Assembly: GCA_965601975.1 (NCBI GenBank)
Contig: OZ271856.1
Location: 4,030,001-4,094,000 of the forward strand
Origin: JANQIO01 sp965601975
GTDB taxonomy: Bacteria; Pseudomonadota; Gammaproteobacteria; Pseudomonadales; Halieaceae
Reading direction: 5' to 3'
Length of the DNA: 64,000 bases
The position numbers and the translations under genes were made by a program. The notes below the pieces were generated by a model. That model had not been told where the DNA came from. It ran no database searches and saw only the letters and a list, made by a program, of their open reading frames with translations. Of the stretch, positions 24,557-33,617 are shown piece after piece (position 1 is the first letter of the stretch; every line of letters begins with the position of its first letter).

Positions 24557-25227
24557 TGGGCCCAACCACCTGAGAAGGGAATCGCCTGGCCCACAAAAAA
24601 GTCGGACTCATCCGAGGCCAGGAATACCGCCAGCGCGGCGTCCTCCTCGGGCCGCGCCAGCCGCCCGGCGGGCACTTCGGCCAGCAGCGCCTTGAAGTGG
24701 TCGGTCTGCTGGAACTCCTCGGAAAAGTACTCGGGATTCTCGACGAAATGCTGGGCGATCAGGTTGATCTGCACGTTGTAGGGGGCGGCCTCGGCGCCGA
24801 CGCTGCGCACATAGCCCACCTGGGCGCTGCGCGCCGCGCTGTAGGGGGCGGTGCCCGGCGCAGATTTCACCCCGGTGGCGCTGCCGACCACGATGATCTT
24901 GCCGGACCGTCTCTCCATCATCGACGGCAGTGCGGCCCGCACCAGCCGATGCAGGGGATGCACCATCGCGTCAAACAGGCGATTCCAGCGCTCGTCGCTG
25001 ATTTTGACGGCGTAACCGGCATCGGCCGGGGCAGCGAGGTTGGCTACCAGCACATCGATTTCGCCGGCCTCGGTCAGCAGCTCGTCGGCGGCCTCTGGCA
25101 CCGTCAGGTCCCGGCGATCCTCGATCACCTCCGCACCCTGCTCCCGGAACGCCGGGATAAAGGCCGGGCCCATGAAGTCGTCCGCCTGGGTAACAAGGAT
25201 GCGCTTGCCGGCCAGTCGATCGGTCAT
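24553..25227 (-). CDS. Divergent short-chain dehydrogenase/reductase
   Basis: 224 residues with an SDR fold. The cofactor loop is unusual (ILVTQADDFMGPAFIPAF instead of TGxxxGxG). A Ser is present in GSATGVKSAPG, but the catalytic YxxxK is YSAAR, so Lys is replaced by Arg. EINLIAQHF and GQAIPFSGGWAQ follow at the C-terminus, typical of classical SDRs. The protein may have lost or changed activity, or may use another Lys. It is the first gene of the coupled four-gene operon. It diverges from moaA with 71 bp between the starts. Confidence 0.75.
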   Translation of the reverse strand: MTDRLAGKRILVTQADDFMGPAFIPAFREQGAEVIEDRRDLTVPEAADELLTEAGEIDVLVANLAAPADAGYAVKISDERWNRLFDAMVHPLHRLVRAALPSMMERRSGKIIVVGSATGVKSAPGTAPYSAARSAQVGYVRSVGAEAAPYNVQINLIAQHFVENPEYFSEEFQQTDHFKALLAEVPAGRLARPEEDAALAVFLASDESDFFVGQAIPFSGGWAQ

Positions 25228-25298
25228 TGTTATTCTCCGGATCGTAAAGGGCCTAGTGTAACTAGTGGGTCGAGAATATTCCCAGTAGAATCCTGTTC

Positions 25299-26297
25299 AT
25301 GAACGCGAACCCCGCCCTGGTGGACCGGTTTGGTCGCACCGTGGATTACATTCGCCTGTCGGTCACGGACCGCTGTGATTTCCGCTGTGTCTACTGCATG
25401 GCGGAAAACATGACGTTCGTGCCGCGCTCCGAGGTGCTCTCCCTGGAAGAGCTGGAACGGATCGGGCGCGCCTTCGTGACCCTGGGCGTGAAGAAGATTC
25501 GCCTCACCGGCGGTGAACCGCTGGTGCGTCACAATGTGATGCACCTGGTGCGCGGCCTGGGCCAGTTGCCCGGCCTCGAAGAACTGGTGATGACCACGAA
25601 CGGCTCCCAGCTTGACCGCCTCGCCATGCCGCTGCGGGACGCCGGTGTGAAACGTCTCAACATCAGCATCGACAGCCTCGACCCCGACAAATTCCGGCGC
25701 ATTACCCGCACCGGTGACCTGCACCAGGTGCTCAAGGGCATCGACGCCGCCATAGCCGCGGGCTTCGAGCGCCTCAAGCTCAACGCGGTGATTCTCAAGG
25801 GCCGCAACCACGATGAAGTGCTCGACCTGGTGGAATTCGCGATGGGCAAGGGGCTGGACCTGTCCTTCATCGAGGAGATGCCCCTGGGCCTGATCGACGA
25901 ACACGACCGGGCCCTCGCCTACTGCAGCTCCGATGAAGTGCGGGAAATGATTGAAACGCGCTATCGCCTGACCGCCAGTGACGCCCAGACCGCGGGGCCC
26001 TCCCGCTACTGGGATGTCGATGGCTCTGACGCCCGCATCGGCTTTATCTCGCCCCACAGCCACAACTTCTGTCACCTCTGCAACCGGGTCCGCGTCACTG
26101 TGGAGGGACGCCTGCTGCTGTGCCTGGGCAACGAGCACAGCATGGACCTGCGGGCCCTGGTCCGCGACCCGTCCGTGGACGACAGCCAGCTGCAGGACGC
26201 CATCGTGCGCGCCATGGACCTGAAGCCGGAGAAGCACCATTTCAACCTGGACGAGGAACCCGACATCGTCCGCTTCATGAACACCACCGGAGGCTAG
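25299..26297 (+). CDS. moaA: GTP 3',8-cyclase (molybdenum cofactor biosynthesis)
   Basis: 332 residues. The radical SAM CxxxCxxC is in DRCDFRCVYCMAE (Cys26, 30, 33). The second Fe-S cluster of MoaA is supplied by CHLCNR and the later LLLCLG cysteine. The LTGGEPLVRHN and MTTNGSQL segments bind SAM. MoaA converts GTP to 3',8-cyclo-7,8-dihydro-GTP, the first step of Mo cofactor synthesis, with MoaC. No other moa gene is in the window, so the cofactor genes are scattered. The C-terminal GG ending (TTGG) matches the catalytically required tail of MoaA. Confidence 0.96.
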   Translation: MNANPALVDRFGRTVDYIRLSVTDRCDFRCVYCMAENMTFVPRSEVLSLEELERIGRAFVTLGVKKIRLTGGEPLVRHNVMHLVRGLGQLPGLEELVMTTNGSQLDRLAMPLRDAGVKRLNISIDSLDPDKFRRITRTGDLHQVLKGIDAAIAAGFERLKLNAVILKGRNHDEVLDLVEFAMGKGLDLSFIEEMPLGLIDEHDRALAYCSSDEVREMIETRYRLTASDAQTAGPSRYWDVDGSDARIGFISPHSHNFCHLCNRVRVTVEGRLLLCLGNEHSMDLRALVRDPSVDDSQLQDAIVRAMDLKPEKHHFNLDEEPDIVRFMNTTGG

Positions 26298-26339
26298 GCA
26301 GCCCGCCGCTCGCCCTCCCCACCCACCCGAGAACGTCTT

Positions 26340-27272
26340 ATGAACCGAGTCCTGCAGCACCTGGGCAGCCAGTACCCCATTATTCAATCGCCCATGGGCT
26401 GGATCGCCCGGTCCCAGCTGGCCTCCGCGGTCTGCAACGCCGGCGGCTTCGGCATCATCGAGACCTCTTCCGGGGAGTCGGAGAACTGCCAGCGTGAAAT
26501 CCGCGCCATGGCGGAGCTGACGGACAGGCCCTTCGGCGTGAACCTGCCGCTACTGTTCCTGCGCGACGACACCATGGTGCGCTTCGTTGTAGAACACGGC
26601 GTCAAGTTCGTCACCACCTCTGCCGGCAACCCGGCCAAGTTCATCGATATGTTGAAGGGCGCCGGCATCACCGTGTACCACTCGGTTGCAACCGTAAAAA
26701 GCGCGATGAAAGCGGTGGAATGCGGTGTCGATGGCCTCATCGTCGAGGGCACGGAAGGCGGCGGCTTCAAGAACCCCGACCCGGTCGGCCTGCTGCCGCT
26801 GCTGCAGGGCATTCGCCGCCGCTGCGATATCCCCATGGTGGCCGCCGGCGGCATCAGCGACGGTATCGGCATGGCGGCGGCTTTCGCCGCTGGAGCCGAG
26901 GGCATCCAGATGGGCACACGTTTTGTGTCGGCCCTGGAGAGCCCGGTGCACCAGAACTTCAAACACGCGATCGTCGAGGCCGGCGACACCGACACCTGGT
27001 TGGTCAACAACGCCAACCTGCCGCCGGTGCGGGCGCGCAAATCCGAGACGACGGCGGCCCTGCGGGAAGGCGCCGACGGCTCGAAGATCCTGTCGAATAT
27101 TCTCGACCTGTATTTCGGCGGCGATATGGAGGCCAGTGTTGCGCTGATCGGCCAGTCCGCCAGCCTGATCGATGAGGTGGAACCGGTGGCGGATATCATC
27201 GAGCGCACGGTGAACCAGTTCTTCGACGTGCAGGAAGAGGCAGCGCGCCGCGCCGAGGCCCGCAGCTTCTGA
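26340..27272 (+). CDS. Nitronate monooxygenase-like flavoprotein (second copy)
   Basis: 310 residues. The N-terminus (YPIIQSPMGWIARSQLASAV), CNAGGFGIIE, VDGLIVEGTEGGGFKN near 140 and AAGGISDGIGMAAAFAAGAE define the FMN TIM-barrel family. It is not a recent duplicate of the gene at 21121: the sequences differ widely, and the His of the GGH motif is replaced here by GGGF. Members oxidise nitronates or act on acyl-CoA-type substrates; the function here is not fixed. It lies 42 bp after moaA on the same strand and may be read from the same promoter. Confidence 0.85.
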   Translation: MNRVLQHLGSQYPIIQSPMGWIARSQLASAVCNAGGFGIIETSSGESENCQREIRAMAELTDRPFGVNLPLLFLRDDTMVRFVVEHGVKFVTTSAGNPAKFIDMLKGAGITVYHSVATVKSAMKAVECGVDGLIVEGTEGGGFKNPDPVGLLPLLQGIRRRCDIPMVAAGGISDGIGMAAAFAAGAEGIQMGTRFVSALESPVHQNFKHAIVEAGDTDTWLVNNANLPPVRARKSETTAALREGADGSKILSNILDLYFGGDMEASVALIGQSASLIDEVEPVADIIERTVNQFFDVQEEAARRAEARSF

Positions 27273-27340
27273 CCCATGCATCGCAATACAAGCGCCCGCG
27301 GCTTCCGATAAACTAGCTGCTTGCCTCGACAGGATCTCAT

Positions 27341-28273
27341 GTGAACAAACTGGACTTTCCCCAGCTCGCGTCTGCCGAAGTCATCGAAACCGGCTTTGAA
27401 TCCCACGGCTATATCTGCAGCCGCGATATCGCCACGGCGGTGTTCCTGGCCTGCCAGTTGCACAAGCCGATCCTGGTGGAGGGCCCGCCGGGAGTTGGCA
27501 AGACGGAACTGGCCAAGACCACGGCGGCGCTGTTGGAACTGCCCCTGATCCGGCTGCAGTGCTACGAGGGCCTGGACGAGGCCAAGGCCCTGTACGAATG
27601 GAAATACGGCAAGCAGCTGCTGTACACGCAGGTGCTGAAAGAGAAGCTGGGGGACCTGCTGCAGGGCGCCAAGGGCCTGGCGGAGTCGGTGGAGCGCCTG
27701 CACCACTTCGGCGACATCTTTTACTCCGAGGATTTCCTCGAGCCGCGGCCGCTGCTGAAAGCCATGCAGGAATCCGAGGGCGCCATCCTGCTGATCGACG
27801 AGGTCGACAAGTCCGACTACGAGTTTGAATCCCTGCTGCTGGAAATCCTGTCGGACTATCAGGTGTCGATTCCCGAAATCGGCACGGTGAAGGCCAAATC
27901 CTCGCCGCTGGTGTTCCTGACCAGCAACAACACCCGGGATATCTCCGACGCATTGAAGCGCCGCTGCCTGCACCTGTATATCCCCTTCCCCAGCACGGAC
28001 CTGGAAGAGCGCATCGTGCGCAGCCGGGTGCCGGACGTGGATGAGGGCCTGCGTGAGCAGCTGGTGGCCTTCGTGCACTCCCTGCGCCAGCTGGACCTCA
28101 AGAAAGCCCCGGCCATCAGTGAAACCATCGACTGGGCCAGGAGCCTCTTGCTGCTCCACGCGGAGCAGCTGGACGAGGAAGTGGTGCGCTCGACCCTGAA
28201 CGTGCTGCTGAAGTTCCAGGACGATATCGAGGCGACCGAGCCGGAAATCCGGTCGCTGCTTGCAGGGAAGTAG
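27341..28273 (+). CDS. MoxR-family AAA+ ATPase
   Basis: 310 residues from a GTG at 27341. Walker A is LVEGPPGVGKTELAKT (about 45-60), Walker B is AILLIDEVDKSDYEFE, and sensor 1 is LVFLTSNNTRD. MoxR ATPases act as chaperones that insert cofactors or mature protein complexes, usually with a VWA-domain partner. That partner is encoded immediately after it, with no gap between stop and start. In CoxD/CoxE-type pairs the target is a molybdoenzyme; moaA is nearby, but no such enzyme is in the window. Confidence 0.92.
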   Translation: MNKLDFPQLASAEVIETGFESHGYICSRDIATAVFLACQLHKPILVEGPPGVGKTELAKTTAALLELPLIRLQCYEGLDEAKALYEWKYGKQLLYTQVLKEKLGDLLQGAKGLAESVERLHHFGDIFYSEDFLEPRPLLKAMQESEGAILLIDEVDKSDYEFESLLLEILSDYQVSIPEIGTVKAKSSPLVFLTSNNTRDISDALKRRCLHLYIPFPSTDLEERIVRSRVPDVDEGLREQLVAFVHSLRQLDLKKAPAISETIDWARSLLLLHAEQLDEEVVRSTLNVLLKFQDDIEATEPEIRSLLAGK

Positions 28274-29728
28274 ATGCCCTCCCGGCTGGTCAGCTTTATC
28301 AATGTGCTGCGCAGCCACGATGTGCGCATCTCGCCCGCGGAGACCCTCGACGCGGTACAGGTAGTCACCACCCTCGGGTACCAGGATCGGGAATCCCTGC
28401 GCTCGGGCCTGTCACTGGCGCTGGCGAAGACCGCCGATGAAAAGGCCACGTTCCTGCAGTGCTTCGACCAGTTCTTCTCCTACAGCCTGCCTGACGCGGC
28501 CCCGCAGAACGACACCGACGCCGCCAACGACGCAGAGGCCCTGCCGGGCCTGGACCCGGCCCAGCTGGCGGAGGCCGACGCCGCCCTGGACCAGCTTGCC
28601 CACGACGGCCCCGAAGAGGCCGCACCCAGTCTCGACCTGGAGGGTGAAATGGCCGCCGACCCGGAACTCGCCGGCCAGCTCGACACACCGCTGATGCAGA
28701 TGCTGCAGAGCGATGATCGCAATGGCCTCTCGCTGGCTATCTCCCTGGCCGGCGACGCCGTCGGGCTGCCGGAAATCGAAATGTTTACACAGAAGGGCCA
28801 GTTCACCCGCCGCATACTCGACGAACTGGGCGAACAGCATATCCGCTCCGCCATCGTCGACCTGGAGAACCGCGGCAGCGCCGCACTGGGCGAACTGCAG
28901 GGCTACCGGGACCGGCTGCGGGAGCTGGTGCGCGACCACGTCGAGCGCGAATACCTGCTGCACGCCCAGGGCCGCAACCAGCAGTTCATGGACAATGTGC
29001 TGGCCGAGGCGCGGCTCAACAACATCGAGCACCACTACCTGCACCGGGTGCAGGACCTGGTCCGTCGCATGGCGAAGAAGCTGGCCGCCCGCCACGCCCG
29101 CAAGCGCCGGGTGACCAAGCGCGGCCAGCTCAATATGGCCAAGACCATTCGCCGCGGCATCGCCCACGAGGGCGTGCTGTTCAACCTGTATTGGAAGTCG
29201 GTGAAAAAAGAGCGGCCGCAGATTCTCGCAGTCTGCGATGTCTCGGGCTCAGTGTCGGCCTATGCGAAATTCCTGCTGATGTTCCTGTACAGCCTGTACG
29301 ACGTGCTGCCGCGGGTGCGTAGCTTCGCGTTCTCGAACCACCTCGGTGAAGTCAGCGAGCTGTTCGATCGCCACCCTATCGAGAAGGCCGTGGAACTGGT
29401 GAACTGGCAGTACGGCGGCGCCACCGACTACGGCGGCAGCCTGGTGGATTTCGCGAAGCTGGCGCTGGACGACATCGACCGGCACACCACGGTGATCATT
29501 CTTGGGGATGCCCGCAACAACAACGGCGACCCGCGCATGGACATCATGCAGAGCATCTACGTGCGGGCCAAGCAGGTGATCTGGTTGAACCCGGAATCCC
29601 GCAAACTGTGGGGATCCGGGGATTCGGAAATGCCGCGCTACCTCACCGCCTGCCACTTCGCCGCGGAGTGCGGCAGCCTGGCGCAGCTGGAGCGCATCGT
29701 TGACCGACTGCTGAGGACCACCACCTAG
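28274..29728 (+). CDS. VWA-domain protein (CoxE-like)
   Basis: 484 residues. The N-terminal half is acidic and alanine-rich (residues 75-130), with a helical centre of basic repeats (KLAARHARKRRVTKRGQLNM). The C-terminal VWA domain (about 310-450) has the MIDAS-type motif CDVSGSVSAYAKF, with DYGGSLVDFAKL and ILGDARNNNGDPRMD completing the metal site. Its ATG follows directly on the MoxR stop, so the two proteins are made together. The target of the pair is unknown. Confidence 0.88.
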   Translation: MPSRLVSFINVLRSHDVRISPAETLDAVQVVTTLGYQDRESLRSGLSLALAKTADEKATFLQCFDQFFSYSLPDAAPQNDTDAANDAEALPGLDPAQLAEADAALDQLAHDGPEEAAPSLDLEGEMAADPELAGQLDTPLMQMLQSDDRNGLSLAISLAGDAVGLPEIEMFTQKGQFTRRILDELGEQHIRSAIVDLENRGSAALGELQGYRDRLRELVRDHVEREYLLHAQGRNQQFMDNVLAEARLNNIEHHYLHRVQDLVRRMAKKLAARHARKRRVTKRGQLNMAKTIRRGIAHEGVLFNLYWKSVKKERPQILAVCDVSGSVSAYAKFLLMFLYSLYDVLPRVRSFAFSNHLGEVSELFDRHPIEKAVELVNWQYGGATDYGGSLVDFAKLALDDIDRHTTVIILGDARNNNGDPRMDIMQSIYVRAKQVIWLNPESRKLWGSGDSEMPRYLTACHFAAECGSLAQLERIVDRLLRTTT

Positions 29729-29763
29729 CGGCAGCTATCGTGGGTCGATTCGGGCGGGGCCGC

Positions 29764-30921
29764 CTAGGCCGCGCCCGGCGGGTGGAACATCTGGCCTTCT
29801 TCGGCTTCCTCTTCTTCCTCGGTGGGCTCGAGACTCAGCCCCAGGCTCTCTTCCTCGATACCATCGCCGGCAAACTTGATCTTGAGCCGCACGTTGTTCT
29901 GGGAGTCGGCGTTCTTCAGCGCCTCTTCCTCGCTGATCTTGCCGTCCTGGAACAGCTGGAACAGGGCCTGGTCGAAGGTCTGCATGCCGATCTCGACGGA
30001 TTTCTCCATGATCTCCTTGATGCCCTCGAACTCGCCCTTGAGGATCAGCTCCGCAATGGTCGGCGTGCCCAGCAGGATCTCGATGGCGGCGCAGCGCTTG
30101 CCGTCCGTCGTCGGCACCAGCCGCTGGGAGACAAAGGCGCGAATGTTCGAGGACAGGTCCATCAGCAGCTGCGGACGGCGCTCCTCCGGGAAGAAATTGA
30201 TGATGCGGTCCAGTGCCTGGTTGGCGTTGTTGGCGTGCAGGGTCGAGATCGCGAGGTGGCCGGTGTCGGCAAAGGCCAGTGCGTGCTCCATGGTCTCGCG
30301 GTCGCGAATCTCCCCGATCAGGATCACGTCGGGCGCCTGGCGCAGCGTGTTCTTCAGGGCCGCGTGCCAGTTGCGGGTATCCACCCCCACCTCGCGCTGG
30401 TTGACGATGCACTTCTTGTGCTTGTGCACATACTCCACCGGGTCTTCGATGGTGATGATGTGGCCGCCGGAATTGCTGTTGCGGTAGTCGATCAGCGCCG
30501 CCAGCGAGGTGGACTTGCCCGATCCGGTCGCGCCCACGAAGAGGATCAGCCCGCGCTTGCTCATCACCACATCCAGCAACACCTTGGGCAGATTCAGGTC
30601 CTGCCAGTTGGGAATGGTGGTGACGATATTCCGGGCGACGATGCCGACCTCGTTCCGCTGCACAAAGATGTTGATGCGGAAGCGCCCCACCTGCGGAATC
30701 GAGATGGCGAGGTTCTGCTCCAGCTCGCTCTCGAATTCCGCCTGTTGGGTCGGGTCCATGATCTCGTAGGCGATGTCCTTGATTTCGCCCGGTTTGAGAA
30801 CATCCTTGCTGAGCGGCTTGAGCTTGCCCTGGAACTTGGCGCAGGGTGGCGCGCCGGTGGAGAGATAAAGATCAGACCCGTCGTTCTTGGCCAGGGTCTC
30901 GAGCCAATGGGTAATACGCAT
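29764..30921 (-). CDS. Type IV pilus retraction-type ATPase (PilT/PilU family)
   Basis: 385 residues from the ATG at 30921, which has a GGGGG stretch 5' of it; an ATG at 30936 would add five residues. The RecA-like core is full: Walker A LFVGATGSGKSTSLAAL, the Asp box VEYVHKHKK, Walker B VILIGEIRDRETMEHAL, and the His box ISTLHANNANQALDR. The C-terminal tail is acidic (EPTEEEEEAEEG), as in PilU. It powers twitching-type pilus retraction. It is not next to other pil genes. I cannot safely choose PilT over PilU from sequence alone; the acidic tail favours PilU. Confidence 0.88.
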   Translation of the reverse strand: MRITHWLETLAKNDGSDLYLSTGAPPCAKFQGKLKPLSKDVLKPGEIKDIAYEIMDPTQQAEFESELEQNLAISIPQVGRFRINIFVQRNEVGIVARNIVTTIPNWQDLNLPKVLLDVVMSKRGLILFVGATGSGKSTSLAALIDYRNSNSGGHIITIEDPVEYVHKHKKCIVNQREVGVDTRNWHAALKNTLRQAPDVILIGEIRDRETMEHALAFADTGHLAISTLHANNANQALDRIINFFPEERRPQLLMDLSSNIRAFVSQRLVPTTDGKRCAAIEILLGTPTIAELILKGEFEGIKEIMEKSVEIGMQTFDQALFQLFQDGKISEEEALKNADSQNNVRLKIKFAGDGIEEESLGLSLEPTEEEEEAEEGQMFHPPGAA

Positions 30922-31009
30922 ACGACCCCCGTTCATGTCGCAGACGATTTATTGAGCGTAGCAGCTACGCCCGGGCCAGCAAGTGAACGGGTGGACTAGC
31001 CCGGGCGGC

Positions 31010-31540
31010 CTAATCCTCCGGTGGCGACTCCGCGGCCTGTATCGATCGCGGCCGTCGTACATAAAAGCGGTAGTAGCCCACCAGGTTGCTGCCCAGGAAG
31101 AAGGTTTCCAGGGCGACGGCACCCGGGGAGCCCACCAGTACGTTGTGGACGATCCAGACAGCGATCCCCACGGCCATAAGCTCCCGGAACCGTTTGTCAG
31201 AGGCCAGGAACGAGGCGGTCGTGGTGATGGTCGCCCCTACAGTGGCTAGCACCGTGACGAGACCGTCGTAGCTCAACACCGCGTTGATGAAAACCAGACT
31301 GAGGAACAGGCCCAGCAGCCAGCGGGAGGTGGTAAACATCGCGGTGAAGAAGCGGGCAGCGGCGATGAATCCCAGTACCGAGGCCGTGTAGGCCTCCACC
31401 AGGTAGAAATGGATGCCCATGAACAGCGCCGAGAACACCAGGCAGCCCAGCACGCGGCGCTTTTCCCGGAACTGGAATGACGCCAGGTCGAAGAAGAAGA
31501 CCACCCCAACCAGTAGCTGGGACAAGACAAACGCGGACAT
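31010..31540 (-). CDS. YgjV-like inner-membrane protein
   Basis: 176 residues with about five hydrophobic helices, including FVLSQLLVGVVFFFDLASF, LVFSALFMGIHFYLV, LLGLFLSLVFINAVLSY and LMAVGIAVWIVHNVLV. The FQFREKRR loop after the first helix and GSPGAVALETFFLGSNLVGY near the end resemble the YgjV (IMP transporter-like) family. The family's function is essentially unknown. It starts 3 bp after the LLM oxidoreductase stop on the same strand, so the two form an operon. Confidence 0.65.
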   Translation of the reverse strand: MSAFVLSQLLVGVVFFFDLASFQFREKRRVLGCLVFSALFMGIHFYLVEAYTASVLGFIAAARFFTAMFTTSRWLLGLFLSLVFINAVLSYDGLVTVLATVGATITTTASFLASDKRFRELMAVGIAVWIVHNVLVGSPGAVALETFFLGSNLVGYYRFYVRRPRSIQAAESPPED

Positions 31541-31543
31541 CCG

Positions 31544-32407
31544 TCAGGCCAGTTTGCCGAGTACCTCGTCGTGCAGCATGCCGAGACCCTCAAACGGGTT
31601 CGCCCCCTGCAGCGCCGCCAGCGGCACATTGAGCCGCGCCACTCCCAGGTCGGCATAGGCTTTCACTTCTTCCAGCCCGCCGCGCATTGTGGACATTGCC
31701 GTGATCTCGATCTCGTCGTAGTTGCGCCCTTCCTCGGCGCAGACGGCCCTGAGCTCCTCGAGCCGCGGCGCCAGGTCCTCCGGACTACGGGTCGGCGCAT
31801 ACCAGCCATTGCCGTACTTCGCGATACGCTGGTAGACCTTGCCCTTGTCGCCGCCGATGATGATGGGCATGGGGTCCTGTGCGGGCCGCGGGTAGCTCTT
31901 GAAACCGGTCCAGTCGACAAAGTCGCTCTGGTGTTCCACCACCTCGCCTGACCAGACCTTGCGCAGGGCCTGCACGTAATCGTCGAAGCGGGCGCCGCGG
32001 CGCTCAAAAGGAACCCCCACCGCCCGGAACTCCTCCTGCAGCCAGCCGATGCCGGCGCCGAACATGAAGCGGCCTCCGGACAGGTAGTCGAGGCTCGCCA
32101 CCTGCTTGGCGACATAGACCGGGCTGGCCTGTGACAGGATATTCACGCCGGTGCCCAGGCGAATGGTGCTGGTGGCGGCGGCAATGTTCGCCAGGCAGAT
32201 CAACGGGTCGAAAAAGTTGGTCTCAGGGGTCAGGGCCATCTTGCCCGACTTGTCGTAGGGGTACTTCGACGCGTATTCCATCGGCACGACGACGTGCTCG
32301 AAGGTCCAAAGGGATTCCACCCCGGCGCTCTCCGCTTCCCGCGCCAGGTGCAGGATGTGGGCGGGGTCCTCAAAGCCGATGTTGACCGGGATCAGGCCGA
32401 TTTTCAT
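31544..32407 (-). CDS. LLM-class (luciferase-like, F420-type) oxidoreductase
   Basis: 287 residues from the ATG at 32407, which gives the normal family start (MKIGLIPVNIGFEDPAHILH). Motifs include ESLWTFEHVVVP, TIRLGTGVNILSQASPV, GGRFMFGAGIGWLQEEF, and RPAQDPMPIIIGGDKGK, as in TIGR03619-type proteins. Members use FMN or F420; the F420 route is not established here. The substrate is unknown. It is co-transcribed with the YgjV-like gene downstream and diverges from the phosphotransferase gene. Confidence 0.87.
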   Translation of the reverse strand: MKIGLIPVNIGFEDPAHILHLAREAESAGVESLWTFEHVVVPMEYASKYPYDKSGKMALTPETNFFDPLICLANIAAATSTIRLGTGVNILSQASPVYVAKQVASLDYLSGGRFMFGAGIGWLQEEFRAVGVPFERRGARFDDYVQALRKVWSGEVVEHQSDFVDWTGFKSYPRPAQDPMPIIIGGDKGKVYQRIAKYGNGWYAPTRSPEDLAPRLEELRAVCAEEGRNYDEIEITAMSTMRGGLEEVKAYADLGVARLNVPLAALQGANPFEGLGMLHDEVLGKLA

Positions 32408-32511
32408 ACCAGTGCTCCTTGTTTTTCCCACACTATAGCCCAGGACTGGTCGCGGCCGGTTCGCTGGCATAGGCTAGCGAACACTGCCGCTCGCCGGAAA
32501 AAGGAGATCGC

Positions 32512-33576
32512 GTGGAAGACCAACGACCCACCCCCCTGGTGGAGGACATCGACGCCACCCGCGCGAAGTTGGCGGCATGGTTCAGCGACCGGCGCGGCTG
32601 CCCGGTCACGGTGTCTGACCTGGAGATTCCCGAGGCGACCGGCATGTCCAATGTCACCCTGCTGTTCGATATCAGCTGGGAAGACAGCGGCGAGACCCGG
32701 CATGAAGCCTGCGTGGGCCGCCTGCAGCCCCAGGTCGAGCGGCCGGTCTTCCCCGACTACGACCTCAGCCTGCAGTACCGCATCATGGAAACACTGAGCG
32801 AGCGCACCGACATCCCGGCACCGACCATGCGCGGGCTGGAAACCGACGCCAGCGTGCTGGGCGTTCCCTTCTACATCATGAAGAAAACCGAAGGGCGCAT
32901 TCCCACCGATATGCCGCCCTACAACATGGACGGCTGGGTGATGCACGAGACCAGCCTGGTGCAGCGCGAGAACCTGTGGAACGCAGGCCTCGACACCCTG
33001 GCCCGTTTCCATCAGCTGGACCACCGGGAACTGGGCTTCCAGTTCATGGAGGGGAACAGCGGGGCGACCCCGCTACAACGGCAGCTCGACTACTGGCGCC
33101 GCTATCACGACTGGGCCATGGAGGGTATTCACCACGAGATTGGCTGCGAAGCCCTGGACTGGCTCGAGGCCAACCAGCCCAAAGAAGAAATGACCCGCCT
33201 GTGTTGGGGGGACGCCCGCATCGGCAACATCATCTTCACCGAGGACTGCAGCGAAGTCGCCGCGGTGCTGGACTGGGAGATGGCGGTGCTGGGCAACCCG
33301 GTGCAGGACCTGGCCTGGTACTGTTACATCGACCGCACCTTCGCCGAGGGCCTCGGCATGCCCCGGCTGGAGGGCCTGCCCAGCTATGAAGCCAGCATCG
33401 AACGCTGGCAGCAGGCCACCGGCTACCCGGTGGACGATTACGCGTACTACACGGTCTTCGCGGGCATGCGCTACGGCCTGATCCTGTCCCGCATCATGGT
33501 CGCCACGGGCCAGGACAGCGAGGTGCAGGGCAACTTTGTCTGCCAGCTGCTGCGCAAGGTGCTGGACGAGCTGTAG
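32512..33576 (+). CDS. APH-like phosphotransferase family protein
   Basis: 354 residues from a GTG at 32512 with an AAGGAG site 8 bases upstream. The kinase-like core carries the catalytic loop CWGDARIGNIIF (Asp in GDxRxGN) and the metal-binding VLDWEMAVLG. This matches the aminoglycoside phosphotransferase/choline kinase superfamily, in particular the group related to the N-terminal domain of ACAD11, which acts on 4-hydroxy acyl-CoA species in animals. It is not evidence of antibiotic resistance. Acyl-CoA catabolism is a guess from family relations. A weak terminator follows. Confidence 0.85.
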   Translation: MEDQRPTPLVEDIDATRAKLAAWFSDRRGCPVTVSDLEIPEATGMSNVTLLFDISWEDSGETRHEACVGRLQPQVERPVFPDYDLSLQYRIMETLSERTDIPAPTMRGLETDASVLGVPFYIMKKTEGRIPTDMPPYNMDGWVMHETSLVQRENLWNAGLDTLARFHQLDHRELGFQFMEGNSGATPLQRQLDYWRRYHDWAMEGIHHEIGCEALDWLEANQPKEEMTRLCWGDARIGNIIFTEDCSEVAAVLDWEMAVLGNPVQDLAWYCYIDRTFAEGLGMPRLEGLPSYEASIERWQQATGYPVDDYAYYTVFAGMRYGLILSRIMVATGQDSEVQGNFVCQLLRKVLDEL

Positions 33577-33578
33577 CG

Positions 33579-33601
33579 AGCCGCGCTCTCTTCGGTTTTT
33601 T
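33579..33601 (+). terminator. Possible weak terminator after phosphotransferase gene
   Basis: AGCCG at 33579-33583 and CGGTT at 33593-33597 could form a 5-bp stem with one G-T pair, followed by a run of six T residues at 33596-33601. The stem is short, so efficiency is doubtful. Confidence 0.35.
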
Positions 33602-33617
33602 CGAGCATTCCCCAGTC

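Noticed and set aside
26384..28318. Long minus-strand open frame opposite the nitronate monooxygenase and MoxR genes
   Set aside because: It is antisense to two clear genes. High-GC, strongly biased codons on one strand often leave long open frames on the other, and no motif is visible.
32512..33576. Antibiotic-resistance aminoglycoside phosphotransferase
   Set aside because: The sequence is of the ACAD11-related branch of the superfamily, and the neighbours are housekeeping genes, so a resistance role is not supported.
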